A DNA stretch of 64,000 nt, taken from positions 310,001 through 374,000 of the forward strand of contig NZ_LSRE01000050.1 in NCBI RefSeq assembly GCF_001575205.1, in the 5' to 3' direction. The notes beneath the pieces are model-generated. The model was given only the letters and a program-made list of their open reading frames with translations. It was not told the origin of the DNA and searched no databases. The translations under genes and the position numbers were made by a program. Source of the stretch: Tsukamurella pseudospumae. GTDB lineage: Bacteria; Actinomycetota; Actinomycetes; Mycobacteriales; Mycobacteriaceae. Shown piece after piece: positions 15,860 to 27,111 of this stretch (position 1 is the stretch's first letter; each line of letters begins with the position of its first letter).

Positions 15860-18427
15860 TCAGGCGACGTTCGCCGCGTACTTCGCGGGATCGGCGTCGA
15901 ACTTCGGGGCGCACGAGGGGCAGCAGAAGAAGTACCGCTCGCCGTCGTAGTCGCGGAACAGGCCGCGCGCCTCGGCGGTGGACTTGACCACGGGGTTCCC
16001 CACCATCACGGGGCAGGTGGTGGAGTCGTCCGCGGACGCGGTGGTGGGTGCGGCGCCCAGCCGGATGTCCTCGGGCCCGCTGGAGTTCGTGCTGCAGCAG
16101 CTCATGTCGGCGGTGTCCTCTCGATCAGTGGAAGTGGTGGAAGGATTCGGGTTCTCGGTTGCGCCGCTCTCCGCCGTACTGCGGAACCCGCGCAGCCGCA
16201 GGCTGTTCCCCACCACGAAGACGCTGGAGAAGGCCATCGCCGCACCGGCGAGCATCGGGTTGAGCATGCCCAGGGCGGCCACCGGGATCGCGGCGACGTT
16301 GTAGGCGAAGGCCCAGAACAGATTGGTCTTGATGGTGCGGAGGGTGCTGCGCGACAGGCGGATCGCGTCCACCGCTGCCCGCAGGTCGCCGCGGACGAGG
16401 GTGATGTCCGAGGCCTCGATCGCCACGTCGGTGCCGGTGCCCATCGCCAGGCCGAGGTCGGCGGCGGCGAGCGCGGGGGCGTCGTTGACGCCGTCGCCCA
16501 CCATCGCGACCACGCGGCCCTGCGCCTGCAGTCGGGTCACCACATCGACCTTGTCCTGCGGCATGACCTCCGCGATCACCTCGTCGATACCCACCTGCGC
16601 GGCGATGTGCCGGGCGGCGGCCACGTTGTCGCCGGTGAGCAGCACCGGAGTCAGGCCGAGAGCTCGCAATTCCCGGATCGCCTGCGCACTGGTCGGTTTC
16701 ACGGTGTCGGAGACCACGAGGATCCCCCGCGCCGCGCCGTCCCAGCCGACTGCTACGACGGTCGCGCCGCGGGCCTCGGCCGCGGCCTTGGTCGCCGCGA
16801 GACCGTCGCTCAGCGTCAGCGCCCAGTCGGCGAGCAGCGATTCGCGGCCCACGATCACGCCGTGGCCGTCGACGACGCCCTGCACGCCCTGTCCCTCGAC
16901 GTTCGCGAATCCCTCAACGGGCGAGAGCGTTCCGACCTTCTCCCGAGCGCCCGCCGCGATGGCCTGCGCGATCGGATGCTCGGAAGCGTCCTCGAGCGCG
17001 CCGGCGAACCGCAGCACGTCCTGCGCCTCGACGCCCGGCTCGGCCACGACGTCGACGAGGGTCATCCGCCCGGTGGTCACGGTGCCGGTCTTGTCGAGTA
17101 CGACGGTGTCCACGCGCCGGGTCGATTCGAGGACCTCCGGCCCTTTGATGAGGACGCCCAGCTGGGCGCCGCGGCCGGTGCCGACGAGCAGCGCCGTCGG
17201 GGTGGCGAGGCCGAGCGCGCACGGGCAGGCGATCACCAGGACCGCGACCGCGGCGGTGAAGGCCGCCGCGACGGGGAAACCCGCGCCCAGCCAGCCGCCC
17301 AACGTGATCGCGGCGATCGCGATGACGATCGGTACGAAGAACCCGGAGATCCGGTCGGCGAGGCGCTGCACCTCGGCCTTCCCGGTCTGCGCGTCCTCGA
17401 CGAGTCGCGCCATCTGCGCGAGCTGCGTGTCCGATCCGACGCGCACGGCCCGGACCACCAGGCGCCCACCGGCGTTCACGGTGGCGCCGGTGACGGCGTC
17501 TCCCGCACCGACCTCGACCGGCACGGACTCCCCCGTCAGCATCGACGCGTCGACGGCCGAGCTACCGGCGACGACCACGCCGTCGGTGGCGATCTTCTCG
17601 CCGGGGCGCACGACGAACTCGTCGCCCACCGCGAGCAGGTCGACGGGGACCTTCACCTCGGCCCCGTCACGCAGGACCGAGACCTCCTTCGCGCCGAGCT
17701 CCAGCAGCGCGCGCAGCGCCGCGCCCGCCCGGCGCTTGGAGCGCTTCTCGAAGTACCGCCCGGCGAGGATGAACATCGTCACACCCGCGGCCACCTCGAG
17801 GTAGATGTTGGCGGCACCGGCGGACGGCGCGAGCGTGAAGCTGAAGGGGTGCACCATCCCCGGCTCCCCCGCGGTCCCCAGGAACAGCGCGTACAGCGAC
17901 CACAGGAACGCGGACAGCGTGCCCATCGAGATGAGCGTGTCCATCGTGGCCGTGCCGTGCTTGAGGTTGGTCCAGGCCGCCTTGTGGAAGGGCCATGCGC
18001 CCCAGAGGATCACGGGCGCGGCGAGCGCCAGCGATGCCCACTGCCAGTAGGTGAACTGCAGGGCGGGGACCATCGCCGTGGCGATCACGGGCACGGCGAG
18101 CACGACGGCGCCGATCAGCCGGGTGCGCAGGGACTCCAGTTCTCGGTCGGCCGGGGAGAGCTTCTCGCCGCCCGAGGCCGACGGCGCCGCGGGCCCGGAC
18201 GGCGTTGCGCTGTAGCCGGTCTCGGCGACCTCGTCGATGATCCGCTGCACGTCCACGCCGTCGGGCGCGGTGACCTTCGCCTTCTCCGTGGCGTAGTTGA
18301 CCGTGGCGCTCACACCCTCGATCTTGTTGAGCCGGCGCTCGATCCGGTTCGCGCACGATGCGCAGGTCATGCCGCCGATGTCCAGTTCGACGTGTGATCC
18401 GCCGGTAGCGGCCTCGGTGCTGCTCAT
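15860..18427 (-). CDS. copper-translocating P-type ATPase with C-terminal YHS domain
   Basis: This is a heavy-metal P1B-type ATPase, most likely a copper exporter in the plasma membrane, 855 residues. The N-terminal heavy-metal-binding domain carries GGMTCASC (residues 18-25). Eight predicted helices follow, with the ion-site motif C401-P402-C403 and the phosphorylated Asp D445 in DKTGTVTTG, then the hinge [10 protein letters not shown]. Unusually, after the last helices the frame continues for about 80 residues with MSCCST (Met 775) and a YHS-type metal domain ([29 protein letters not shown]). The ATG at 18427 has a perfect AGGAGGAA site. It is the second gene of a copper-responsive unit. 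Confidence 0.93.
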   Translation of the reverse strand: MSSTEAATGGSHVELDIGGMTCASCANRIERRLNKIEGVSATVNYATEKAKVTAPDGVDVQRIIDEVAETGYSATPSGPAAPSASGGEKLSPADRELESLRTRLIGAVVLAVPVIATAMVPALQFTYWQWASLALAAPVILWGAWPFHKAAWTNLKHGTATMDTLISMGTLSAFLWSLYALFLGTAGEPGMVHPFSFTLAPSAGAANIYLEVAAGVTMFILAGRYFEKRSKRRAGAALRALLELGAKEVSVLRDGAEVKVPVDLLAVGDEFVVRPGEKIATDGVVVAGSSAVDASMLTGESVPVEVGAGDAVTGATVNAGGRLVVRAVRVGSDTQLAQMARLVEDAQTGKAEVQRLADRISGFFVPIVIAIAAITLGGWLGAGFPVAAAFTAAVAVLVIACPCALGLATPTALLVGTGRGAQLGVLIKGPEVLESTRRVDTVVLDKTGTVTTGRMTLVDVVAEPGVEAQDVLRFAGALEDASEHPIAQAIAAGAREKVGTLSPVEGFANVEGQGVQGVVDGHGVIVGRESLLADWALTLSDGLAATKAAAEARGATVVAVGWDGAARGILVVSDTVKPTSAQAIRELRALGLTPVLLTGDNVAAARHIAAQVGIDEVIAEVMPQDKVDVVTRLQAQGRVVAMVGDGVNDAPALAAADLGLAMGTGTDVAIEASDITLVRGDLRAAVDAIRLSRSTLRTIKTNLFWAFAYNVAAIPVAALGMLNPMLAGAAMAFSSVFVVGNSLRLRGFRSTAESGATENPNPSTTSTDREDTADMSCCSTNSSGPEDIRLGAAPTTASADDSTTCPVMVGNPVVKSTAEARGLFRDYDGERYFFCCPSCAPKFDADPAKYAANVA

Positions 18428-18456
18428 GGTCGATTCCTCCTCGTCGCGTTCTCGGG

Positions 18457-19437
18457 TCAGTGGCCGCTGTGATCGGCGGCCGGCGGGGTGGCGATCGGCG
18501 CCGATCCCGCTCCCGCGGCATCGACCACGAAGCTCGCGGTGCGGACGGCACCGTCGACCTGGAAGTCCAGGTACAGCAGGTAGCGACCCGCCGTGGGCGC
18601 CTGCACTTGGAAGGAGATCGACGGTCCGCCGGTCTCGCCCGGCTTCGGCGCGTCCCCCTCGGGGTGTACGTGAAGGAAGGCCAGATCGCCCTGGCGCAGC
18701 GCCACGAGGTGCCCGAAGGCGCCGAGGTAGGGCTGCAGCGTCGTGACCGGCGCACCGTCGCGGGTCACGCGCAACTCGACCGGGCTCGACGCACCGGCGA
18801 CGAGGTCGCCGTCGAGGGTGACGGTGAACCCGTCGACCTGCGCGGTCCGCGTAGGCGCGGGATCCGCGGGCTCGACGGTGCCCGCGACGTCCACCGTGCG
18901 CGAGAGAGTGACCGCGTTGCCGACGGCCGGGGCGAAATCGGCGTAGACGCGGTACGAGCCGGCCTCGGCCCAGCTCCACGGCACGGACCACGTGCCCGTT
19001 TCCCGGTCGAGCGTCGGGTGGACGTGCCGGAAGTCCCGCCCGTCGGACCGCACGACGATCAGGTGCAGGTCCTTCTCGTGGGTGGTGGTGTACGCGGCGA
19101 CAGGGGCGCCCGCAGCGTCCTCGATCCGGAAGCTCAGCACGCCCGCCTCCCCGACGCCCCGCGGCGCGGCGACCGGCGACAGCGTCAGTCCCTCGGCGCT
19201 CAGCGCGACGCCCTTGAGGCTCGGCACCGCCGTCCCGGTCTCGCCGGTAGCCCCGCCGTGTCCCGCATGCTCGTTCATCTGTCCGCTCTCCTGATTCCAC
19301 TGCGCCACCACGCTGTCCGGCACCACAGCGCCGGCCAGGCCGTAGGCACCGCCGAAGGCCACGACCAGCCCGGCGCCGTAGACCGCCAGCCGTGCCGCCG
19401 GGTTCATCGAGCGCCGCTTCCGCCGGCCGCCGTCCAT
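18457..19437 (-). CDS. membrane-anchored His/Met-containing protein of the copper locus
   Basis: I do not know a named family. The 326-residue protein has a basic start ([13 protein letters not shown]) and one N-terminal membrane helix (about residues 17-37). A long extracytoplasmic part follows that begins with NEHAGHGG and ends with ADHSGH, both His-rich and suited to metal binding. The body looks like two beta-rich repeats: [19 protein letters not shown] in the first is echoed by [19 protein letters not shown] in the second. It precedes the ATPase gene by 29 bp and has a GAGGAGG site, so they form one operon. A role as a periplasmic-side metal chaperone is inference. Confidence 0.82.
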   Translation of the reverse strand: MDGGRRKRRSMNPAARLAVYGAGLVVAFGGAYGLAGAVVPDSVVAQWNQESGQMNEHAGHGGATGETGTAVPSLKGVALSAEGLTLSPVAAPRGVGEAGVLSFRIEDAAGAPVAAYTTTHEKDLHLIVVRSDGRDFRHVHPTLDRETGTWSVPWSWAEAGSYRVYADFAPAVGNAVTLSRTVDVAGTVEPADPAPTRTAQVDGFTVTLDGDLVAGASSPVELRVTRDGAPVTTLQPYLGAFGHLVALRQGDLAFLHVHPEGDAPKPGETGGPSISFQVQAPTAGRYLLYLDFQVDGAVRTASFVVDAAGAGSAPIATPPAADHSGH

Positions 19438-19457
19438 CGGATCCTCCTCGGTAGCTG

Positions 19458-19515
19458 ATACCCCTGCTGGGTATCTGACACACCGAACGTTATACCCCTA
19501 GGGGGTATATGACAA
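19458..19515 (-). promoter_or_regulatory. copper-responsive promoter with two CsoR-like palindromes
   Basis: Box 1 is a perfect palindrome, TATACCCC-tag-GGGGTATA (19491-19509). It lies exactly in the 17-bp spacer between -35 TTGTCA (19515-19510) and -10 TAACGT (19492-19487), read on the minus strand. Box 2, ATACCC-ctgct-GGGTAT (19458-19474), lies in the leader. The TACCC/GGGTA pattern is that of copper-sensing CsoR operators. No csoR gene is in the window. Confidence 0.72.
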
Positions 19516-19838
19516 GAGCCGGTTCCGCACGAATCCCGGCGTCCTCGTCGGCCACCGCCAACACCGCCGGCGAATTCTGTTCGCGCCGCACAATCCGATC
19601 GCGGAACCGGACAGACATTCGGGCGGATTCCGTCTGAATCCGCAGCTCCATACCGGTTTGCGGTCTTGCGTGAAAGCGATTGCGATACAGCATTTTCCGA
19701 GGGAACCTGGCCGAACGGCCGGTGTTTTCGAGCACCCCGACCACAAATGTCGACGGCGACCGAAACATCGAGCACAGTCGGATACCTTCACCCCGAGTGC
19801 CATTCGCACCGCCACCACAAGATGGGAACCGAGATTCG
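19516..19838. other. gene-free stretch between the copper operon and a secreted-protein gene
   Basis: No gene, tRNA or long repeat is recognised in these 323 bp. The part next to the copper operon is covered by its promoter. The rest should hold the promoter of the secreted protein at 19839, for which no clear hexamers stand out, although CGATTGCGATACAG near 19677 is a weak candidate. GGGAACC precedes the ATG as a possible ribosome binding site. Confidence 0.4.
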
Positions 19839-20285
19839 ATGATCCGCCTCCGTGTCGCCTCCGCCGCCGCTGCGCTCGCAGCGGGCACCGCCCTCCTGCT
19901 CCCCGGAACCGCGTTCGCCGCCCCGCACGGCACCGCCCCCGCGCCGCATCCCGCGCCCGCGCCCGCAGCGAAGGCGGCGCCGAAGCCCACGGCGAAGCCC
20001 GCCGCCGCAGCGAAGCCGGCCGCCCCGAAACCGGCGGCGAAGCCCGCAGCAGCCGCGCCCGCGGATCCGCTGACCGGATTCGTGTGCACCGTGATCCAGT
20101 TCATCCCGGGCGGCTTGCAGACCGTGCAGTCCACACTCCAGACCGTGGGTACCGCCGAGAAGGAGCTCGTCGCCGGCGCCCGGCAGATCGCACCCGGCGC
20201 CGCCGACGCCTACACCGCCTTCCGCGCCCCGATCGACCAGCAGATCACCGCGGTGCTGACCGCCTGCGCGGGCGCCGCGAAGTAG
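19839..20285 (+). CDS. small secreted Ala/Pro/Lys-rich protein
   Basis: The family is not recognised. The 148-residue product has a Sec signal peptide (IRLRVASAAAALAAGTALLL, cleavage near AFAAPHG). A linker of about 45 residues follows, made of repeated KPAA/PKPA units, which are typical wall-spanning low-complexity sequence. Last comes a 70-residue conserved-looking domain starting DPLTGFVCTVIQFIPGGLQ with two Cys that may pair. In mycolate bacteria such small exported proteins often stay in the cell envelope. It shares the intergenic region with the copper operon but shows no metal-ligand clustering. Confidence 0.75.
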   Translation: MIRLRVASAAAALAAGTALLLPGTAFAAPHGTAPAPHPAPAPAAKAAPKPTAKPAAAAKPAAPKPAAKPAAAAPADPLTGFVCTVIQFIPGGLQTVQSTLQTVGTAEKELVAGARQIAPGAADAYTAFRAPIDQQITAVLTACAGAAK

Positions 20286-20316
20286 CCCGGCACCGTCGGG
20301 CCCGGGTCCGCACGGA

Positions 20317-21222
20317 CTACGGGACGACGGTGGCGCCGGGCACCGGACCGGAGGCGACGCGCACCGTCCGGCACACCCCCGCGCCGGCGAGCTCGGTGCC
20401 CACGTCGACGGCATCGTCCGCGCTCGCGCAGAGGAAGGCGCAGGTGGGGCCGCTGCCGGAGACGATGCCGGCCAGCGCGCCCGCCTCCATGCCCGCGCGC
20501 AGCGTGCGGCGCAGGCCCGGCTGCAGGGACAGCGCGGCCGCCTGCAGATCATTGGCGAGCAGCGGCGCCAGCCGGTGCGGGTCGCCCGACGCGACGGCGG
20601 CGAGCAGCTCGTCGGGACTGCCGGCGCGCGGCGGGGCCCCCGCCTCCCGCAGCCGGTCGAGCTCGCGGTACACCGCCGGCGTGCTCAGGCCCTCGCGGGC
20701 CAGCGCCAGGGTCCAGTGGAACTCGCCGCGCGCGAGCGCGGGGATCAGCCGCTCCCCGCGGCCCGTGCCCAGCGCGGTGTGCCCGTGCAGCGAGAAGGGG
20801 ACGTCGGAGCCCAGCGTCGCGGCGACCTCGTCGAGGTCGTCCCGGGTGACCTCGAGCCCCCACAGCGTCGCGGCGCCGAGCAGCGCCGCCGCGGCATCCG
20901 CGGACCCGCCCGCCATACCGCCGGCGACGGGGATGCCCTTGACGATGTCGATGCGCATCGCGGGGTCGCGGTCGTACCGCTCGGCGAGGGCTACCACGGC
21001 CCTGGCGGCCAGGTTCGTCGGGTCGGTCGGCACGTCGCGCACGCCCTCGCCGGTGACGTGCAACGAGAGCTCGTCCGCCGGGGTCAGGGTCACGTCGTCG
21101 TGCAGCGACAGCGCCTGGAACACCGTCACGAGCTCGTGAAAACCATCGGGCCGCACGTCACCCACCCCGAGGTGGAGGTTCACCTTGGCGGGCGCACGCA
21201 CGGTCAGGGGCGTCGGGACCAC
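20317..21222 (-). CDS. ispE: 4-diphosphocytidyl-2-C-methyl-D-erythritol kinase
   Basis: IspE phosphorylates CDP-methylerythritol in the MEP route to isoprenoids. It is a GHMP kinase of about 301 residues. It opens with [20 protein letters not shown], has the ATP loop [20 protein letters not shown], and ends with the GHMP C-terminal motif [13 protein letters not shown]. The GTG at 21222 is my choice; a GTG at 21231 is equally possible. It lies 19 bp after ksgA in the same direction, the conserved tatD/rpfB/ksgA/ispE order of the lineage. Confidence 0.95.
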   Translation of the reverse strand: MVPTPLTVRAPAKVNLHLGVGDVRPDGFHELVTVFQALSLHDDVTLTPADELSLHVTGEGVRDVPTDPTNLAARAVVALAERYDRDPAMRIDIVKGIPVAGGMAGGSADAAAALLGAATLWGLEVTRDDLDEVAATLGSDVPFSLHGHTALGTGRGERLIPALARGEFHWTLALAREGLSTPAVYRELDRLREAGAPPRAGSPDELLAAVASGDPHRLAPLLANDLQAAALSLQPGLRRTLRAGMEAGALAGIVSGSGPTCAFLCASADDAVDVGTELAGAGVCRTVRVASGPVPGATVVP

Positions 21223-21241
21223 GGAGAGCACGCGTTCCAGA

Positions 21242-22147
21242 CTACGGTGCCGGCGACCGTGGTCCGGCCGCGGACTTCGCGGCGGCGAGCGCGGCGAACT
21301 GCTCCACACCCAGCTTCTCGCCGCGTTCCCGCGGATCGATGCCCGCGGCGACCAGGATCTCCTCCGCCGCGGCGGGAGATCCGGCCCAGCCCGCGAGGGC
21401 GGCGCGCAGCGTCTTCCGACGCTGCGCGAAGGCGGCGTCCACGGCGGCCCAGAGCTGCGCGCGGTCCACATCGGCGCGACCGTCCGGCCCGTGCAGGTCG
21501 ATCCGTACCAGCCCCGACTCGACATTGGGCTCGGGCCAGAACACCGCCCGCCCGACGGTGCCGGCCTTGCGTACGCGCCCGTAGTACGCCGCTTTGACCG
21601 ACGGGACGCCGTACACCCGCGAGCCCGGCGCGGCGGCGAGGCGGTCCGCCACCTCCAGCTGCACCATGACCAGCACGGTGCGCAGCGTCGGGACCTCGGC
21701 CAGCAGGTGCAGCAGCACCGGGACGGAGACGTTGTACGGGAGGTTCGCGACGAGCACCGTCGGGGATCCCGCGACGGAGACCTGCGAACCCGAGACCTTG
21801 AGCGCGTCCTCGCCGATCACGGTGAGGTTCCCCGCCAGCTCGGGCGCGCGGTCGGCCACCGTCTTCGGGAGTTGTTCCGCGAGAACCGGATCGATCTCGA
21901 TCGCGGTCACGGCGGCGGCGGCGTCGAGCAGCGCCAGCGTCAGCGATCCCAGACCCGGGCCCACCTCGAGGGCGATGTCGTCGGGCCGGACGTCCGCCGC
22001 GGCGACGATCTTGCGGACCGTGTTCGGGTCGTGCACGAAGTTCTGCCCCAAGGTCTTGGTGGGGCGAACGGACAACTGCCCGGCCAGCGCGCGGATCTCC
22101 GCGGGGCCGAGCAGTCGTGCCTTGTTCTTGAAGTCGGCGCCGGTCAC
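21242..22147 (-). CDS. rsmA: 16S rRNA (adenine1518/1519-N6) dimethyltransferase
   Basis: RsmA (KsgA) uses SAM to dimethylate two adjacent adenines in helix 45 of 16S rRNA, a late check in 30S assembly. The 301-residue protein shows [16 protein letters not shown], the SAM-binding loop [16 protein letters not shown], the acidic strand [14 protein letters not shown] and the catalytic [18 protein letters not shown]. It is tightly linked to rpfB upstream (18-bp gap) and ispE downstream. Confidence 0.96.
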   Translation of the reverse strand: MTGADFKNKARLLGPAEIRALAGQLSVRPTKTLGQNFVHDPNTVRKIVAAADVRPDDIALEVGPGLGSLTLALLDAAAAVTAIEIDPVLAEQLPKTVADRAPELAGNLTVIGEDALKVSGSQVSVAGSPTVLVANLPYNVSVPVLLHLLAEVPTLRTVLVMVQLEVADRLAAAPGSRVYGVPSVKAAYYGRVRKAGTVGRAVFWPEPNVESGLVRIDLHGPDGRADVDRAQLWAAVDAAFAQRRKTLRAALAGWAGSPAAAEEILVAAGIDPRERGEKLGVEQFAALAAAKSAAGPRSPAP

Positions 22148-22165
22148 CGGTGTGACTCTACCGAG

Positions 22166-23800
<1,635 letters not shown>

Positions 23801-24658
23801 TCATTTCGACGCCGCGAATGTGGCGCCGAACACACGCTCCGCAGTCGCCGTGGTGGCCGCCGCGACCTCCTCGGGAGCGACTCCGCGCAGGTCAGCGAGG
23901 AATCGGGCGGTGTAGGGGATGCAGTACGACTCATTGGGGGCACCCCGGTACGGGTGGGGTGTGAGATACGGCGCATCGGTCTCGACGAGTAGTTGATCGT
24001 CGGGAACCAGGCGCGCCGCCTCCTGCAGCGCCGTCGCGTTGGTGAAGGTGACGGTGCCGGAGAAGCTGAGCACGTAGCCGCGGTCCACGCACTCACGGGC
24101 CATGGCAGCGTCGCCGGAGAAGCAGTGGAAGATCACGGTCTCCGGGGCGCCGAAGCGCTCCAGGTCCGTCAGGATGTCGGCGTCGGCCTCGCGGTTGTGG
24201 ATCATCAGCGGCTTGCCCAGGCGCTTGGCCAGGTCGATGTGCCACTCGAACGCCGCGTGCTGCTGCGCCGGCGTGGCCACGTCCTCGCGCTTGCCCAGCC
24301 AGTACCAGTCCAGCCCGGTCTCCCCGATCGCCACGCACCGCGGATCGGCCGCGAGCCGCTCGAGCTCCTCCGGTGCACCGTCGACCTCGAGCTGGTGCGC
24401 ATCCGTGGGATGCAGGGCCACCGCGGCGAAGACCCGATCGTCCCAGCGGGTCGCGTCGATGACGTACCGGGCCTGCTCGAGATCGCAGGCGACGGTGACG
24501 ACCCGGCCCACGCCGACGGACGCCGACCGATCGACCAGCTCCCGCACGGCCTCGGGCGTGCGGGCGCGGCAGCCGTCGAGGTGCGTGTGCGCGTCGACGA
24601 GGCCCGGGAGCGGATCGGGCAGCGGAGGCGGCGGCTTCTTCTTCCCCATGCCGCCCAT
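23801..24658 (-). CDS. tatD: TatD-family metal-dependent hydrolase
   Basis: TatD proteins are TIM-barrel, two-metal deoxyribonucleases/hydrolases of the amidohydrolase superfamily. The 285-residue product has the metal-binding VDAHTHLDGC near residue 21, AIGETGLDWYW with the bridging Glu, KPLMIHNREAD and FHCFSGD with metal His residues, and LLVETDAPYLTP with the final Asp. A short Lys/Pro-rich stretch (KKKPPPPLPDPLPG) precedes the barrel. It lies upstream of rpfB in the same orientation with a 117-bp gap that holds a separate rpfB control region. Confidence 0.93.
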   Translation of the reverse strand: MGGMGKKKPPPPLPDPLPGLVDAHTHLDGCRARTPEAVRELVDRSASVGVGRVVTVACDLEQARYVIDATRWDDRVFAAVALHPTDAHQLEVDGAPEELERLAADPRCVAIGETGLDWYWLGKREDVATPAQQHAAFEWHIDLAKRLGKPLMIHNREADADILTDLERFGAPETVIFHCFSGDAAMARECVDRGYVLSFSGTVTFTNATALQEAARLVPDDQLLVETDAPYLTPHPYRGAPNESYCIPYTARFLADLRGVAPEEVAAATTATAERVFGATFAASK

Positions 24659-24729
24659 TGTTCCGGTAGTCCCCGCACCGCGTCTCTTCAGACCATGTTT
24701 AATCCGGTGTTAAGCGGAGACGAAGCGGC

Positions 24730-24751
24730 GGCTGATCTGATCGCATCAGCC
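24730..24751. repeat. hairpin in the lipoprotein-gene leader
   Basis: GGCTGAT (24730-24736) and ATCAGCC (24745-24751) form a 7-bp stem with an 8-nt loop. It lies about 20 bp before the start of the first DUF7373 lipoprotein gene, next to its AAGAGGAG ribosome binding site. It may be a leader structure or an operator. Confidence 0.35.
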
Positions 24752-24770
24752 CCTTCGAAGAGGAGAACAG

Positions 24771-25934
24771 ATGAGCTCGAAGTTCGTGACCGGTCTCGTC
24801 GTCGGCTGCGCCGCCCTGGTCGCGGCCTGCAGCACGACCACCGGCGGCACCCCGACCGTGTCCGACAGCAGCGCCGCACCCAGCACGGTCGCGGTTCCCG
24901 CCGGACTCGACGTCGGACGGTTCCCCACCACGATCCGGGAGGTCCCGTCACCGTCGAACGAGAACGCCTGGATCATCGAGGGCAACCGGATGGCCGACGC
25001 GCTCATCCAGGTCAACGAGGTCGACCCGCGGATGAAGATCGGCGGTGCCGGGCTGCGGTCCTACCCGGTACTCACCGGCATCCAGCTCAAGCAGCGGGTT
25101 CCCGACGCGACCTACAACGCCTTCTACGACAACAAGATGCGCGTCGGTATGACGACCACGCGCGGCGACTCCTTCGACAACCCGACCGTGGCCACCCGCA
25201 TCGGGTTGTACCGCTTCGACACCCCCGACGCCGCGGCCAAGGCGCTCGCGGCGATCAAGGCCGCGACGGCCGGGCAGCGGCAGATCCCGATCACGGGCAC
25301 CGACGGCGTCAGCGCCACGGAGTTCAAGCCCGGCACCGTGGACAGCTACCGCGTCGAGGGCCCGTTCGTCATCAACGTCAGTGGGACCGCCCCCGCCACG
25401 GACGACGCGGCGAAGTTCGTCGCCAAGGCGTACACACTCGAGATCCCCAAGGTCAAGAGCTTCAGCCCTACGCCCGTGGCCTCGATCCAGTCGCTGCCGG
25501 GCGACAAGGACGGGATCCTCTCGCGCACCCTCATGCAGCAATCCAGCGCGCTGAGCAGCCTTTCCAACGCCTACTACGGCCTCGACGCGATGCTGCACCG
25601 CATCCGCGACATCTCGGACGCGGACATCTACCGCAAGGCCGGCGTGGACCTGGTCGGTGAGGGCGCTGCGATCGTCTACCGCACGCGGGACGCCGCGGCC
25701 GCGACCGACATGGCCGCAGCGCTGGTGTCCACGACCCGCGCGGACAAGAACCACGTGGCCGCCGCCTCCCCCACGGCTCTGCCGCAGGCGCAGTGCACCG
25801 AGCGCCGGGAGACGCAGACCTTCAACTGCGCCGTCGCGGTCGGCCGGTGGGCGGCGACCGCCGGCGGCGAGAGCCTCGCGGAGTCGCAACAAGCGATCTC
25901 GGCCCAGTTCACGATCCTCGCGAAGAACCCGTAG
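24771..25934 (+). CDS. DUF7373-like lipoprotein, copy 1
   Basis: This is an exported lipoprotein of 387 residues. The signal SSKFVTGLVVGCAALVAAC has a lipobox ending at Cys 20, followed by a Ser/Thr-rich linker. The body matches what I know of the DUF7373 family found in mycolate actinomycetes: VPAGLDVGRFPTTIREVP, the GNRMADALIQVNEVDPRMKI segment, and a C-terminal domain ending AISAQFTILAKNP. Function is unknown. A strong AGAGGAG site precedes the ATG. The next gene, 12 bp on, is a paralogue, so this is a tandem duplication in one operon. Confidence 0.85.
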   Translation: MSSKFVTGLVVGCAALVAACSTTTGGTPTVSDSSAAPSTVAVPAGLDVGRFPTTIREVPSPSNENAWIIEGNRMADALIQVNEVDPRMKIGGAGLRSYPVLTGIQLKQRVPDATYNAFYDNKMRVGMTTTRGDSFDNPTVATRIGLYRFDTPDAAAKALAAIKAATAGQRQIPITGTDGVSATEFKPGTVDSYRVEGPFVINVSGTAPATDDAAKFVAKAYTLEIPKVKSFSPTPVASIQSLPGDKDGILSRTLMQQSSALSSLSNAYYGLDAMLHRIRDISDADIYRKAGVDLVGEGAAIVYRTRDAAAATDMAAALVSTTRADKNHVAAASPTALPQAQCTERRETQTFNCAVAVGRWAATAGGESLAESQQAISAQFTILAKNP

Positions 25935-25946
25935 GGATCGAAGGCC

Positions 25947-27104
25947 GTGAAGCGCAGCGTCGTTCCAGCACTCGCCCTCGCACTCGCCGCTGCGACCCTC
26001 ACGGCCTGCAGCACGACGGTGCCCGGCATCGCCAGTGACAGCGCCGGGAACTCGCCCGGCCCCGTCATCCCGACGGGACTGGACGTCGGGCAGAACCCGA
26101 CCACGCTGCGAGACATCCCACCGTCGTCGACGGACGGCGGCTGGATAGTCGAGGGAAACCGCATGGGTGACGCGCTGATCCAGGTCAGCGACGTCGACCC
26201 GCGCCTGAAGATCGGCGGGGTCGCGCTGCGCTCCTACCCCGTCCTCGACGGGCTGAACCTCTCCGACCGGGTGCCCGACGCGACCGCATCGGCATTCAGC
26301 CGCAACAAGATGCACGTCGGCATGACCACGACCCGCGGCGACAAGCTCGAGAAGCCGACGGTCGCGCTGCGCGTCGGGCTGTACCGGTTCGACGACGCCG
26401 CGACCGCCGCGAAGGCGCTCGACGCGGTCGAGGCGGGCGCCGGATCGCAGCGGCGGATCGTCGGGATCGACGGGGTGTTCGCGACGGAGTTCAAGCCCGG
26501 CACCGTCGACTCGTACCGTGCCGAGGGCCCGTTCGTGATCAACGTCAGCGGCACCGCCCCGACCACAGGCGAGGCGACCGGATTCGTCTCCAAGGCCTAC
26601 GCGCTGCAGGTGCCGAAGGTCCAGCGGTTCCAGCCGACCCCGGTCTCGTCGGTGCAGACGCTGCCCAGCGACGACGGCGGCATCCTCGCCCGCACGGTCT
26701 ACGAGGCGAACCCGCCGATCTATGCGAAGGAGATCGCCAACAACTACTACGACCTCGCCGGGCTCGTGCTGCGGGTCGAGGACGTCTCCGATGCGGACAT
26801 GTACCGCGCGGCGGGTGTGGACGCCGTGGGACAGGGGAAGACCGTCGTCTTCCGGGCCCGGGACACGGCCGCGGCGGCGAAGCTGCTCGCCGACCGCCGG
26901 AGCCACGCCGATCCCACCAAGACCACGCCGGTCGCGGTGCCCGCCGGCCTGCTCACCGTCAACTGCGGTCAGTACACCGACGACGGGACCGTCGGATGCA
27001 GCGGCCAGGTGGGACGCTACGTCTTCTCCCTCTCCACCGACACCGCGCTCGACGCCGTCCAGACCGCCGCCGCGCAGTACACGATCCTGGCGAAGAACCC
27101 GTAG
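25947..27104 (+). CDS. DUF7373-like lipoprotein, copy 2
   Basis: This is the paralogue of the preceding gene, 385 residues, starting at a GTG. The signal KRSVVPALALALAAATLTAC ends in a lipobox TAC, followed by STTVPG. The two mature proteins are collinear and similar throughout: GLDVGQNPTTLRDIP, GNRMGDALIQVSDVDPRLKI, EFKPGTVDSYRAEGPFVIN and the shared ending QYTILAKNP. The divergence is mainly in the linker and the region before the C-terminal domain. It is convergent with metG, only 7 bp apart. Confidence 0.85.
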   Translation: MKRSVVPALALALAAATLTACSTTVPGIASDSAGNSPGPVIPTGLDVGQNPTTLRDIPPSSTDGGWIVEGNRMGDALIQVSDVDPRLKIGGVALRSYPVLDGLNLSDRVPDATASAFSRNKMHVGMTTTRGDKLEKPTVALRVGLYRFDDAATAAKALDAVEAGAGSQRRIVGIDGVFATEFKPGTVDSYRAEGPFVINVSGTAPTTGEATGFVSKAYALQVPKVQRFQPTPVSSVQTLPSDDGGILARTVYEANPPIYAKEIANNYYDLAGLVLRVEDVSDADMYRAAGVDAVGQGKTVVFRARDTAAAAKLLADRRSHADPTKTTPVAVPAGLLTVNCGQYTDDGTVGCSGQVGRYVFSLSTDTALDAVQTAAAQYTILAKNP

Positions 27105-27111
27105 GCGCCCG

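Noticed and set aside
13880-18397. A 1505-residue open frame on the plus strand
   Set aside because: It runs antisense to the copper ATPase and out of frame across the ABC-F gene. Its Arg/Gly/His-rich composition is typical of high-GC shadow frames.
24948-26906. A 652-residue minus-strand frame opposite the lipoprotein pair
   Set aside because: It is the antisense shadow of two paralogues, which explains its apparent internal repeats.
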